Origin: Desulfobacula sp.
GTDB taxonomy: Bacteria; Desulfobacterota; Desulfobacteria; Desulfobacterales; Desulfobacteraceae
DNA: 16,241 nt
Direction of reading: 5' to 3'
Assembly (NCBI GenBank): GCA_018702715.1
Contig: JABIYQ010000537.1
Coordinates: 1 to 16,241 of the forward strand
In this document: in pieces, positions 1 through 8,185 of the stretch
Layout: each line of letters starts with the position of its first letter
How positions within the stretch are numbered: the stretch's first letter is position 1
The notes under the pieces: generated by a model
Database searches by the model: none
What the model saw: only the letters and a program-made list of their open reading frames with translations
Told to the model about the DNA's origin: nothing
Made by a program: the position numbers and the translations under genes

Positions 1-241
1 CCTTAAAAAACCCAATCATGGGAGCAAAGCGACCACTTCTTTGCACAAAATAAATTGGAAATTTTTAATCAGTTCAAAATAATCAGAAAATTTAAGCCCA
101 TATAAAGAGACGATCAACAAGGCTAATAGAAAAAGCAAAATATAAAAATTAAACCAACAAAACATTTAAGAAGGACTTGCTGAAGTTCACCGCTCATCCT
201 GGCCTTATGGCAATTGAAAATTAATAAATGGTGGTAATTTA
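1..241. other. AT-rich leader region upstream of first gene
   Basis: No gene is supported here. The sequence is AT-rich. Just before the first gene, GGTGG sits 7 bases upstream of the ATG at 242 and is a weak ribosome binding site. An AAGGA followed closely by a TTG near 176 opens only a 15-codon frame, which I do not call. No tRNA or attachment-site sequence is visible at this edge, so the left end of any mobile element lies outside the window. Confidence 0.4.
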
Positions 242-631
242 ATGGAAGATAAAAGTACTATACAATCCTATGTAAATGATTTCCGTAGGCACATGTCAAA
301 ATATCTTAAAAAAGGCATAGGACTTACGAGCAAAACCTATCCGAGTCATGGCGAAGGTTGTGTGATTGAGTTACGGATTGGTCCCAATTTGCCTAACTAT
401 GATGAAATTGTCGAAGTGCATCAATCAGTTAATGATGTCCTAAAAATAGTTCCTCAAAAAATCGTTGGCGGTAATATAGATGGGGTTAAATTCGGTGGCA
501 CAAACATTAGCATGGAACCAGATCGAATCCTCATCATAAAAGGGGAAGACGATAAAAATCTGTGGAGCGATATGGGTGCACTGGATGACGTAAATAAAAT
601 TGTTTCAAACATGACAAGGGGGACAAAATAA
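242..631 (+). CDS. Unknown 129-aa soluble protein, first of a coupled pair
   Basis: I do not recognise this protein. It has no signal peptide, no membrane segment and no cysteine-rich motif. The middle (about residues 35-90) reads like a compact alpha/beta domain with alternating hydrophobic strands (VIELRIG, IVEVHQSV, KIVGGNIDGVKFGG), and the end is charged and probably helical. Its TAA stop (629-631) is followed with no gap by the ATG of the next gene at 632, so the two are almost certainly co-transcribed and probably translationally coupled. A soluble protein coupled to a small membrane protein beside a restriction locus resembles sensor/effector pairs of defence islands, but that is context only. 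The ATG at 242 has a weak GGTGG site about 7 bases upstream. Confidence 0.65.
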   Translation: MEDKSTIQSYVNDFRRHMSKYLKKGIGLTSKTYPSHGEGCVIELRIGPNLPNYDEIVEVHQSVNDVLKIVPQKIVGGNIDGVKFGGTNISMEPDRILIIKGEDDKNLWSDMGALDDVNKIVSNMTRGTK

Positions 632-1012
632 ATGGTTACCCTCTCCTTGAATGAAAGTCTAAAAGAGTTAATAAAAGATCGTATTGAGAATCATGGTTTT
701 CCTTTGGAAGAATATCTTGAAAAACCTCCGGCCCCATTGAAAACACGCTTTATAGTCATACCGCGTATTGTCTTTGCTCTTTCCTTGTTATTTTTGTGCT
801 TTTTTCAAACATCTTCTACTTTTATGAACGTACTATATGTAATGAGTTTTAGCAGTGGTACTTGGGTATGCGCAAGCACTCAAATCCGATTTAAAAATGG
901 TGTTACAACGCTTTGTGTAGCTATTGGCCTTATTACAACTACTTTATTGGCTGGTGGACTTATAAGTCCACAAGAAGCAGCAGATCTTGTTAAAGACATG
1001 AAAGGGAAATAA
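632..1012 (+). CDS. Unknown 126-aa small multi-pass membrane protein
   Basis: I do not recognise this family. The N-terminal 35 residues are charged and soluble. Three hydrophobic stretches follow, at about residues 41-59, 62-83 and 91-111, so the protein should be an inner-membrane protein with two or three spans and a short charged tail (KDMKGK). It begins at the base after the stop of the upstream gene, and the preceding bases (AAGGGGGAC, about 12 bases upstream of the ATG) provide a Shine-Dalgarno sequence inside the upstream gene. This supports coupled expression of the pair. Small membrane proteins paired with a soluble partner are frequent in phage-defence loci, where the membrane part can be the killing effector. 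Nothing in this sequence proves that role. Confidence 0.65.
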   Translation: MVTLSLNESLKELIKDRIENHGFPLEEYLEKPPAPLKTRFIVIPRIVFALSLLFLCFFQTSSTFMNVLYVMSFSSGTWVCASTQIRFKNGVTTLCVAIGLITTTLLAGGLISPQEAADLVKDMKGK

Positions 1013-1095
1013 TATCCGATGTTAAATTCAACTTTATTTCCTGCCAACATTAATCAAAGGCATTTCTCCAAATTACATCTACTAATATATTTATC

Positions 1096-1123
1096 TTCTT
1101 CTGAAAATTTCTTAACAGAAGAA
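1096..1123. repeat. Perfect 8-bp inverted repeat
   Basis: TTCTTCTG (1096-1103) and CAGAAGAA (1116-1123) are perfect inverse complements around a 12-base loop. An A-run follows on the plus strand, so it is not a canonical terminator in either direction. It may be a 3' stabilising hairpin of the upstream transcript. Confidence 0.4.
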
Positions 1124-1162
1124 AAAAATAGAAAGTGCATTTGAATCAGGATTAAATGGCAG

Positions 1163-1190
1163 GGGCATTAAATAAGTTCTGCCCTTTTTT
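1163..1190 (+). terminator. Probable intrinsic terminator of the 242-1012 gene pair
   Basis: GGGCA (1163-1167) pairs with TGCCC (1180-1184) around a 12-base loop, and six Ts follow at 1185-1190. The stem is short, so this is moderate evidence. It lies about 150 bases after the stop at 1012. Confidence 0.45.
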
Positions 1191-1450
1191 ATTAAATCTG
1201 TATTCACCTCACATAGCCTCAAGCCAGCACTCATCCCTACACATCACAGCACTGCCAATTTATCTTCATGGATTTAAGATCATAGGAAGGGAAGGATTGG
1301 GGTAGAGGGGTGCTTGTTGAGGGAGTGCTACAAGTATTTTATCAAAATGATGTTGTTACTCTTACATTTTTTTGATAGATATTAAGATGCTATTTAAGTG
1401 GCTATTTTTATACGATAAACAGAAAGAATAGTAGAATGTAACATTATATT

Positions 1451-1497
1451 GTTTCACCTATAATGAGAGTTAAATGAAAATGGGTCTAAAGTGAAAC
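1451..1497. promoter_or_regulatory. Inverted repeat around a TATAAT, possible promoter/operator
   Basis: GTTTCAC (1451-1457) and GTGAAAC (1491-1497) form perfect 7-bp arms. A TATAAT at 1459-1464 lies just inside the left arm and could be a -10 box, but no convincing -35 box is seen 16-18 bases upstream. The arrangement suits a repressor site for the gene starting near 1511-1526. This is inference from symmetry alone. Confidence 0.25.
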
Positions 1498-1525
1498 CAA
1501 TTGAAAATATTTGTCATTTAGATTT

Positions 1526-2110
1526 ATGAAGATAATATTTCCTTATATTATAGGCTTCTTCTTTGCATTGCTTCTATTCTCTTTGCAAGAATTTTTAAAA
1601 AAACGACAAAAGAAAAAGGTGTTAATCAAATATTTGAATCGGGAGCTGAAGTACAATACTGCTCTTATGAATCAATGGATAAAGGATATTAAGCACGACA
1701 TCTATTATCTTAAGTGGGCCAAGCCAATTTTTACATTTACTCCTCAATTTAACAAATTCAGAACTCTTTTTCTAAACAAAGTCTTTGACTCTGGTATTAT
1801 ATACGACCTTTTAAGTGATAAGCATATCGAAAGTATTAACATAATGATGACATTTTTTTCAGTTGAAAAACAATTATCTATTAAAACAGTTATTAATAAA
1901 TATAAAGATGTGGAAACTATGGATGAGGATGGAATGTCTGGCATAGAATTCATAAAAGAGTTTCTGAAAGATCATTTAGAAATAATCAAACGAGAGCAAG
2001 AGGAACTTAATCAAATAATACCGCTCATTATGTTTAAGGACAACAAATTGATCCAAAGAGCGAAAAATTACAAAGAAATAGTGTCAAAAAAAATATTTAA
2101 TTTGAGGTGA
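1526..2110 (+). CDS. Unknown 194-aa membrane-anchored protein
   Basis: I do not recognise this protein. From the ATG at 1526 it starts with a hydrophobic segment (about residues 4-22) that is followed at once by a strongly basic stretch (KKRQKKK), the layout of a single N-terminal membrane anchor with the body in the cytoplasm. The remaining roughly 160 residues are rich in K, I, N and E and look mostly helical, with no catalytic motif I can name. The frame opens slightly earlier at a TTG (1511), and neither start has a good Shine-Dalgarno sequence, so the start is uncertain. Base composition is noticeably more AT-rich than the hsd genes that follow, which suggests separate acquisition. Anchored helical proteins of this size occur in defence islands, but a function cannot be assigned. 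Confidence 0.55.
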   Translation: MKIIFPYIIGFFFALLLFSLQEFLKKRQKKKVLIKYLNRELKYNTALMNQWIKDIKHDIYYLKWAKPIFTFTPQFNKFRTLFLNKVFDSGIIYDLLSDKHIESINIMMTFFSVEKQLSIKTVINKYKDVETMDEDGMSGIEFIKEFLKDHLEIIKREQEELNQIIPLIMFKDNKLIQRAKNYKEIVSKKIFNLR

Positions 2111-2300
2111 GGAATGCTGGTATCGAATCCCGGTATTAAAATTTCAAAAGACCGAGGGCTATAATTGTAAATTCCCCTTTCCCCAGAGCTCAATTTATTA
2201 AAAGGTATGAAATTGACACTTCACAATTCCCCTTGAACATTTCCTTCCTCTATGCAATAGCAAGCAGATCAATCTTTTTAATCTGAACAGGAGTACCTGA
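2111..2300. promoter_or_regulatory. Intergenic region upstream of the hsd operon, weak promoter candidate
   Basis: A consensus TTGACA occurs at 2213-2218, but the sequence 17-18 bases downstream (AACATT/ACATTT) is a poor -10. A TATAAT occurs at 2160-2165 without a good -35. The hsd promoter is probably in this interval, but I cannot fix it. An AGGAG sits about 7 bases before the ATG at 2301. Confidence 0.3.
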
Positions 2301-3845
2301 ATGACACTTGATTTACCGTCCTTGGAAAGCTGGCTATGGGGTTCTGCTGATATTCTTCGTGGAAGTATCGACAGCAGTGATTTCAAAAACTATATCTTTG
2401 GCTTACTATTTTTGAAAAGGGCTAATGATGTTTTTGAAGAAGAAGTGGAAAGGCTTGTTCAAGAAGACGGTTGGAGTGTCGAAGATGCTGAAAATGAACC
2501 GGATTACCATAAATTCTTCCTGCCAGAAAATGCCAGATGGAAAGCAATCATTGAAAAAACCGAGAACATTGGTGAAGCAATAGATGAGGCCCTGGCATCC
2601 ATAGAAGAGGAAAACACGAGCCTTGAAGGAGTCATGACAGCCGTTCATTTCGGAAATAAAGATGTTTTAAGCGATACTGTTCTTCAACGGCTGCTAAATC
2701 ATTTCAATAAATATTCCCTGAAAAATAAAGACCTCTATACCCCAGACCTGCTCGGGGATGCCTATGAATATTTAATCAAGATGTTTGCTGATGATGCCGG
2801 TAAAAAAGGGGGCGAATTCTACACGCCCAAGGGTGTTGTCCGGCTGATTGTTCAATTGATTAAGCCTGAACCTAAAAATAAAGTATATGATCCCACCTGT
2901 GGATCTGGCGGTATGCTTGTTGAAAGTGCCAGATACATTGCTGAACAGGGTGGTAAAAAAGGCAGTCTGCTTGATGCCAGTCTTTATGGCCAGGAAAAGA
3001 ACCTGGGAACCTGGGCTATCTGTAAAATCAATATGATTCTGCACAACTACATGGATGCTGATATTAAGAAGGGCTGTACCCTTGCGTCTCCAAAACATGT
3101 CCAAGATGATGAGTTGATGATTTTTGACCGGGTAATTGCGAATCCACCTTTTTCCCAGAATAAATGGTGGGATGCCGTTGAAGTTGATGTAAAACTTAAA
3201 GAAGACGGTAAAGAGATAGCTCCGAATTACAATAAATCAGTTTCAGATCCATATGGTCGTTTTCAATATGGTATTCCCCCGCGTGGTTATGCAGATCTGG
3301 CGTTTCTTCAACATATGATAAGTGTTTTGAACCAGAATGGTAAACTGGGCATTGTTCTTCCTCATGGCGTTTTGTTCCGGGGGGGATCAGAAGGTAAAAT
3401 CAGAACAGGGATTTTGAAAGAGGATATCCTTGAAGCAGTTGTTGGACTTCCTTCTAAATTATTTTACAACACGGGCATTCCGGCTTCCATCCTAATTGTG
3501 AATAAATCAAAACCGGAACATTTGAAAAACAAAGTTGTATTCATTGATTCCAGTCTGGATTTCAAAGAAGGTAAGAACCAGAACAGCCTTGAAGAAGAAC
3601 ACGTTAAAAAGATAATTGATACCTATGATGCCGGGGAAGAAATTGACAAATACATGCGCATCGTTGATATGGAAGAAATCAAAGAAAACGATTACAACCT
3701 CAACATAGCCAGATACATTGACACCAGTGAAGAGGAAGAACTGGTTGATTTAGCCCAGACCCTTGAAAACATTAGGGACATTGAAGCCAAGGAAAATGAA
3801 ATTGATGACAAGCTGGCTGGGTATTTGAAAGAGCTGGGGTTGTAG
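2301..3845 (+). CDS. hsdM: Type I restriction-modification DNA methyltransferase subunit (HsdM)
   Basis: This is the modification subunit of a type I restriction-modification system. With HsdS it transfers a methyl group from SAM to adenine N6 at the target site. The N-terminal helical domain (about residues 8-140) is typical of HsdM. The Rossmann-type N6-adenine methyltransferase core follows, with GEFYTP at 171-176, the SAM-binding motif I DPTCGSGG at 197-204 and the catalytic motif IV NPPF at 281-284. The length of 514 residues is normal for the family. The ATG at 2301 has AGGAG about 7 bases upstream. The stop is one base before the hsdS start, so the genes form one operon. All key residues are intact, so it should be active. 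The gene is less AT-rich than the genes to its left. Confidence 0.96.
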   Translation: MTLDLPSLESWLWGSADILRGSIDSSDFKNYIFGLLFLKRANDVFEEEVERLVQEDGWSVEDAENEPDYHKFFLPENARWKAIIEKTENIGEAIDEALASIEEENTSLEGVMTAVHFGNKDVLSDTVLQRLLNHFNKYSLKNKDLYTPDLLGDAYEYLIKMFADDAGKKGGEFYTPKGVVRLIVQLIKPEPKNKVYDPTCGSGGMLVESARYIAEQGGKKGSLLDASLYGQEKNLGTWAICKINMILHNYMDADIKKGCTLASPKHVQDDELMIFDRVIANPPFSQNKWWDAVEVDVKLKEDGKEIAPNYNKSVSDPYGRFQYGIPPRGYADLAFLQHMISVLNQNGKLGIVLPHGVLFRGGSEGKIRTGILKEDILEAVVGLPSKLFYNTGIPASILIVNKSKPEHLKNKVVFIDSSLDFKEGKNQNSLEEEHVKKIIDTYDAGEEIDKYMRIVDMEEIKENDYNLNIARYIDTSEEEELVDLAQTLENIRDIEAKENEIDDKLAGYLKELGL

Positions 3846-3846
3846 C

Positions 3847-5148
3847 ATGGACCAAAGAGAAGGATATAAAAAGACGAAGCTTGGCTGGATACCAGAGGAC
3901 TGGGATGCTGTCAAATTAGGAAAAATCACCAATAAGGTTGGTAGCGGGATAACTCCACGTGGAGGCAGTAAAGTCTATCAGGATAACGGAATACCGTTCT
4001 TTAGAAGCCAGAATATCCTCTATGGAAAAGTTTCTGTTAAAGATATTGTCTATATTTCAGAAGCCATACACCAAAAAATGAAAAATACACAATTACAACC
4101 TGCTGATGTCCTTTTAAATATTACCGGTGCCTCGATTGGAAGATGCTGTGTATTTCCAAACGATTTTGAAAATGGAAATGTTAATCAGCATGTTTGTATA
4201 ATTAGACCGGATGAAATTATCAAATCCAAGTATCTTTGTTATATTTTGAATTCACCAATTGGACAAAATCAAATATGGAATTTTCAAGCTGGTGGGAATC
4301 GAGAAGGTCTTAATTTTCAGCAGATAAAATCATTCATAATTCCGTATCCTCCACTCCCAGAACAAAAGAAAATAGCAGAAATACTTACTACCATAGACAA
4401 CAAAATTTCATCCATCGACAACCAAATCCAGCAGGCCGAACAGTTGAAAAAAGGCTTGATGGAAAAACTCCTGACAGAAGGGATGGGGCATACGGAGTTT
4501 AAGGATACGAAGATTGGGAGGATGCCGAAGAGTTGGGATGTAGCCCCATTAGTAGATTTGACTATTAAAGAAAAATCTGGAATCAGAAGGGGACCTTTTG
4601 GTGGGGCAATAAAAAAATCCTTCTTTGTATCAGAGGGGTATAAAATATATGAACAAAAGAATGTAATAAGAAACAATTTTTTTTTGGGAAATTATTTTAT
4701 TACAGAAGAAAAATTTCAGGAATTAAAAAATTTTAAGGTTAGAGCAAGAGATTTGTTAATAAGTTGCTCGGGAACAATTGGAAAGATTGTTGAAGTGCCT
4801 ATGGGAATTAAGGAAGGTGTTATAAATCAAGCGTTGCTCCGAATAAGATTAAATGGAGATGTGATAAATCAGGGTTATTTTTTGCATATTTTTCAATCTG
4901 ATACCTTTCAAAAAAAAATTATTGACAGTACCCAAGGTGGAGCCATGAAAAATCTTATAGGTATGAACGAGTTTAGAAACGTTCTATTTACTCGCCCACC
5001 CCTTGAAGAGCAAAATCAGATAGCATCCATCTTATCCTCTGTGGATGATAAAATAGAAGTATTAACACAGAAGAAATACCATTACCAAACCCTGAAGAAA
5101 GGCTTATCCCAACAGTTATTAACAGGACAAATGCGTGTGAAAGTATAA
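3847..5148 (+). CDS. hsdS: Type I restriction-modification specificity subunit (HsdS)
   Basis: This subunit reads the bipartite target sequence for the methyltransferase and restriction complexes. The protein (433 aa, normal length) has the expected two-half layout: target recognition domain 1 (about residues 14-165), a conserved helical spacer (about 170-212, starting PLPEQKKIAEIL), target recognition domain 2 (about 222-380), and a second spacer (about 385-428, starting PLEEQNQIASIL). Each half opens with the GWIPEDW / GRMPKSW type motif. Both halves are complete, so this is a full-length HsdS with asymmetric specificity. The recognition-domain DNA, especially 4560-4990, is visibly more AT-rich than the flanking spacer regions, a usual sign of domain exchange. 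It starts one base after hsdM and ends 20 bases before hsdR. Confidence 0.95.
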   Translation: MDQREGYKKTKLGWIPEDWDAVKLGKITNKVGSGITPRGGSKVYQDNGIPFFRSQNILYGKVSVKDIVYISEAIHQKMKNTQLQPADVLLNITGASIGRCCVFPNDFENGNVNQHVCIIRPDEIIKSKYLCYILNSPIGQNQIWNFQAGGNREGLNFQQIKSFIIPYPPLPEQKKIAEILTTIDNKISSIDNQIQQAEQLKKGLMEKLLTEGMGHTEFKDTKIGRMPKSWDVAPLVDLTIKEKSGIRRGPFGGAIKKSFFVSEGYKIYEQKNVIRNNFFLGNYFITEEKFQELKNFKVRARDLLISCSGTIGKIVEVPMGIKEGVINQALLRIRLNGDVINQGYFLHIFQSDTFQKKIIDSTQGGAMKNLIGMNEFRNVLFTRPPLEEQNQIASILSSVDDKIEVLTQKKYHYQTLKKGLSQQLLTGQMRVKV

Positions 5149-5168
5149 CCAATATACAAGGTGATAAT

Positions 5169-8100
5169 ATGACATCACAAACACCAGAGTTCTTAAAATC
5201 CGAGTTACCAGCCATCCAGTTATTTGAAAAACTCGGCTACCAGTATTTTGATGCCTCTAAACATGATGAACGAGCATCCATTAACGAAGTTATCCTTGAA
5301 ACTCGCCTAAAAAGTGCCATCAAAAGGATCAATCCCTGGCTTAACGAAAATAATATCAATAATGCCTTCAAAGAAATTACTGCGGTTGCGTCTGCTTCTT
5401 TGATGGAGGCGAATGAATTCATCCACAAGCTACTGTCCAGCCAGGAATACACACCAAAACAAATCATAGACGGGAAAGAAACTTACAAGGGCGTGTCCTA
5501 CATTGACTTTGAAAACATAGAAAACAATGACTTTCTGCTGGTTAATCAAATGAAGTTCAAGGGATTGGAAAATAATTCCATTCCTGATCTTGTCGTTTTT
5601 ATCAATGGAATGCCTCTATCGGTGATCGAGTGTAAATCTCCCAAACTTCAAGGGGCTGAACAAGAAGCCATTTCAGACCTCAAGTATTATCAGGTCAACA
5701 GTGAAAAATTGTTCCGGTATAATCAAATTTGCGTTGCTGCCTACAAAGTGGGTGGCAGATACGGTGCCATTGGTGCCAAAGAAGGACACTATCAGGTTTA
5801 TCGGTCAGAAGATAACGCAGCGCTTGAATCCCTTCTTGAAAAGGAACCCACAGCCCAAGACATCCTTTTATTCAATCTGTTTGAAAAAGATCGGTTTCTG
5901 GACCTGATCAGAAATTTCATAATTTATCATGTGTCAGAAGGGTCCAAGATTAAAATTCTTCCCAGGTATCAGCAGATCCGGGCCACTAATAAAACCATCC
6001 ACAAACTTCAAACGGATAATGAAGGTGGTGTTGTCTGGCATACCCAGGGCAGTGGAAAATCCATCACAATGGTTTATCTGGCAACAAAATTGAGGCGGGA
6101 AGAAAGTGGATTTAAAAATCCCACCATCATAATTCTTACGGATCGAACTGATCTTGATAATCAGATTTCAAGCACGTTTACAAGGTGCGGATTTCAAAAT
6201 CCAATTCAAGCTACGTCTGTCAGACATCTGAAAAAGCTTCTTGAAGACGATTACGGCAAAACCATCATGACAACCATCCAGAAATTCCAAGAAACAGATG
6301 ATGATGGCAATATTGTTAAAGTTTCCAATGAACAGATTGAAGTGGTGTCAGAAAAGGAAAATCTCTTTGTCATGGTTGATGAAGCCCACCGGACCCAGTA
6401 CGGATTTCTGGCAGGTTTCATGCGAAAGGCCTTAAAAAATGCCAAATTTATCGCCTTTACCGGTACGCCCATTGATAATGATGAAAAATCTACCCTTGGT
6501 AAATTCTATGGCGGTAAATATCTGGACATCTACAATATCAAACAATCTGTTGCGGATGGTGCAACCCTTCCAATCCTTTATGAAGACGGTATACCAGAAC
6601 TTTATGTTGAAAAAGAATTGTTGGAAAAACAGTTCAAATATTATTTTGATCAGGAGAGCAAAGAGAAACAGGCCAAGTTAAAGCAGGAAGCCACAAGCCT
6701 TAAAAAACAGATGACGGGCAAACAGCGCATTAACCGTATTGCTGAACACATCATCAATCATTACAAAACCAAAATCTACCCGGATGGATTCAAAGGCATG
6801 GTCGTCTGCTATAATCGACCTTCGGCTATTGCCTATAAAAAAGCGTTTGATAAATTAAAAGAAGCCGGAAAGCATGGATTTTCGAGCCGGGTTGTGATGA
6901 GCTTTTCATTGAAAAAAGATCCACCGGAATATTTTAAATTAGCAACCCCAGACACCGATATAAAGCAGGCAATAGAAGACTTTAAGTTACCCTTTGGCGA
7001 TGAATTAATCCTCAACAAAGCCGGTAGAAAACAGTTCAATAACGATGCCCTGATGATTGTTTCTGATATGCTTCTGACTGGGTACGATGTGCCGGTGGCC
7101 ATGGTCATGTACCTAGATAAACCGTTGAAAGCCCATAACCTTCTGCAAGCCATTGCCAGGGTGAATAGAACCCGAGGAGCTAAACCTGCTGGCCTAATCG
7201 TGGATTATTGCGGAATTACGGATCATCTTGTCGCTGCAATGGAAATATTTTCAGGAGAATTGGAGCCTGATGATGTGATGGTAAATATCAGTGAAGAAAT
7301 AACAAAGCTTCGGTTAAGGCACAATCGCCTTGTGGCTTTTTTTCAACACCTGGGTATTGACAGGGGAAAACAAAGACAGGAATATGTTGATAAAGCAGTT
7401 CATTATCTTGAACCTATAGACGTCCGGGATAATTTCAAGGAAATCCTGAAAAAGTTTAATAAATCCTTAAATATTGTCCTGCCTGATGAATCAGCCCTTG
7501 AATACAAAGATGATTTCAGCCTTTACAGTGAAATTAGACTTGAAGCCAGTAACGCCTACATGGATAAATCTTTAAGAATCTCCAAGGATGAAAGCAAAAA
7601 ACTTCAAAGTCTCATTGATGAACATCTCCGGGCCAAAGGAATTATCTCCTTACTGGATGAGCCAGTGTCGATCATTGACGTTAAAAAATTTGAGAAAGAA
7701 ATTAACAAAACAAAAAGCGGTAAATCTAAAGAATTGAAAATTTCTAACCGACTCCGGCATAAAATCAAAGTGGAAATAGATAACAATCCTGATTTTTACG
7801 GGCCATTGTCAGACAAACTTGAAGAGCTGATTAAAATGAGAAGGAAAAACCAGATTACCCAGGTTAAACTTTTCAAAGAATTTGATAAAATCCAAGAGAA
7901 GATTGTGAATAAAAGCAAAGAAGCCGAAAGTATGGGATTCAGCTCTGACAGAGAATTCGCTGTCTATAAAACCCTTGAATATACCCTGGATGATGCCAAG
8001 GGTATTACCGGTCAAATATTTCAGGGCATTGAAGAAGAGCTGTCCATAACAGACTGGCAGGTGAAAGGGGAAGTGAAAAAATCTATGCGGAAGAATATCA

Positions 8101-8183
8101 AAGATGTTCTTCGTGGTAAGGTGGAATCCAATGATATTCAGTCCATTACAGTTTCCCTTGTGGATCTGATTAAAAGGAATTAA
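5169..8183 (+). CDS. hsdR: Type I restriction endonuclease subunit (HsdR)
   Basis: This is the ATP-dependent DNA translocase and nuclease of the type I system. The N-terminal nuclease domain carries the PD-(D/E)xK motif: D140 in SIPDLVVF and E154-x-K156 in VIECKSP. The superfamily 2 helicase motor follows, with Walker A GSGKS at 294-298, DEAH at 404-407, TGTP at 431-434 and the motif VI segment QAIARVNR at 660-667. The C-terminal third is helical and charged, as expected for the part that docks onto HsdM/HsdS. The length (1004 aa) is normal and no motif is lost. The ATG at 5169 has AAGGTG about 5 bases upstream and follows hsdS by 20 bases. The stop lies two bases before the next gene. Confidence 0.96.
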   Translation: MTSQTPEFLKSELPAIQLFEKLGYQYFDASKHDERASINEVILETRLKSAIKRINPWLNENNINNAFKEITAVASASLMEANEFIHKLLSSQEYTPKQIIDGKETYKGVSYIDFENIENNDFLLVNQMKFKGLENNSIPDLVVFINGMPLSVIECKSPKLQGAEQEAISDLKYYQVNSEKLFRYNQICVAAYKVGGRYGAIGAKEGHYQVYRSEDNAALESLLEKEPTAQDILLFNLFEKDRFLDLIRNFIIYHVSEGSKIKILPRYQQIRATNKTIHKLQTDNEGGVVWHTQGSGKSITMVYLATKLRREESGFKNPTIIILTDRTDLDNQISSTFTRCGFQNPIQATSVRHLKKLLEDDYGKTIMTTIQKFQETDDDGNIVKVSNEQIEVVSEKENLFVMVDEAHRTQYGFLAGFMRKALKNAKFIAFTGTPIDNDEKSTLGKFYGGKYLDIYNIKQSVADGATLPILYEDGIPELYVEKELLEKQFKYYFDQESKEKQAKLKQEATSLKKQMTGKQRINRIAEHIINHYKTKIYPDGFKGMVVCYNRPSAIAYKKAFDKLKEAGKHGFSSRVVMSFSLKKDPPEYFKLATPDTDIKQAIEDFKLPFGDELILNKAGRKQFNNDALMIVSDMLLTGYDVPVAMVMYLDKPLKAHNLLQAIARVNRTRGAKPAGLIVDYCGITDHLVAAMEIFSGELEPDDVMVNISEEITKLRLRHNRLVAFFQHLGIDRGKQRQEYVDKAVHYLEPIDVRDNFKEILKKFNKSLNIVLPDESALEYKDDFSLYSEIRLEASNAYMDKSLRISKDESKKLQSLIDEHLRAKGIISLLDEPVSIIDVKKFEKEINKTKSGKSKELKISNRLRHKIKVEIDNNPDFYGPLSDKLEELIKMRRKNQITQVKLFKEFDKIQEKIVNKSKEAESMGFSSDREFAVYKTLEYTLDDAKGITGQIFQGIEEELSITDWQVKGEVKKSMRKNIKDVLRGKVESNDIQSITVSLVDLIKRN

Positions 8184-8185
8184 AC

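Larger units (their letters stand above)
1013..1510. other. Non-coding region with hairpins and an inverted repeat
   Basis: No coding region is convincing in these 498 bases. The stretch holds a perfect 8-bp inverted repeat (1096-1123), a terminator-like hairpin with a T-run (1163-1190), a G-rich patch around 1290-1325, and a 7-bp inverted repeat (1451-1497) flanking a TATAAT ahead of the next gene. Confidence 0.5.

Noticed and set aside
176..223. 15-codon leader peptide with AAGGA before a TTG
   Set aside because: The SD-to-start spacing is too short and the frame is tiny, with no sign of an attenuator behind it.
2120..2145. tRNA T-arm-like sequence (GGTATCGAATCCC) upstream of hsdM
   Set aside because: Only the loop-like segment matches. 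There is no CCA end, acceptor strand or anticodon arm around it, so it is not taken as a second attachment site.
2213..2242. Promoter TTGACA with a downstream -10 for hsdM
   Set aside because: The -35 matches consensus, but the -10 at 17-18 bases is poor, so it is only mentioned as weak and not called as a defined promoter.
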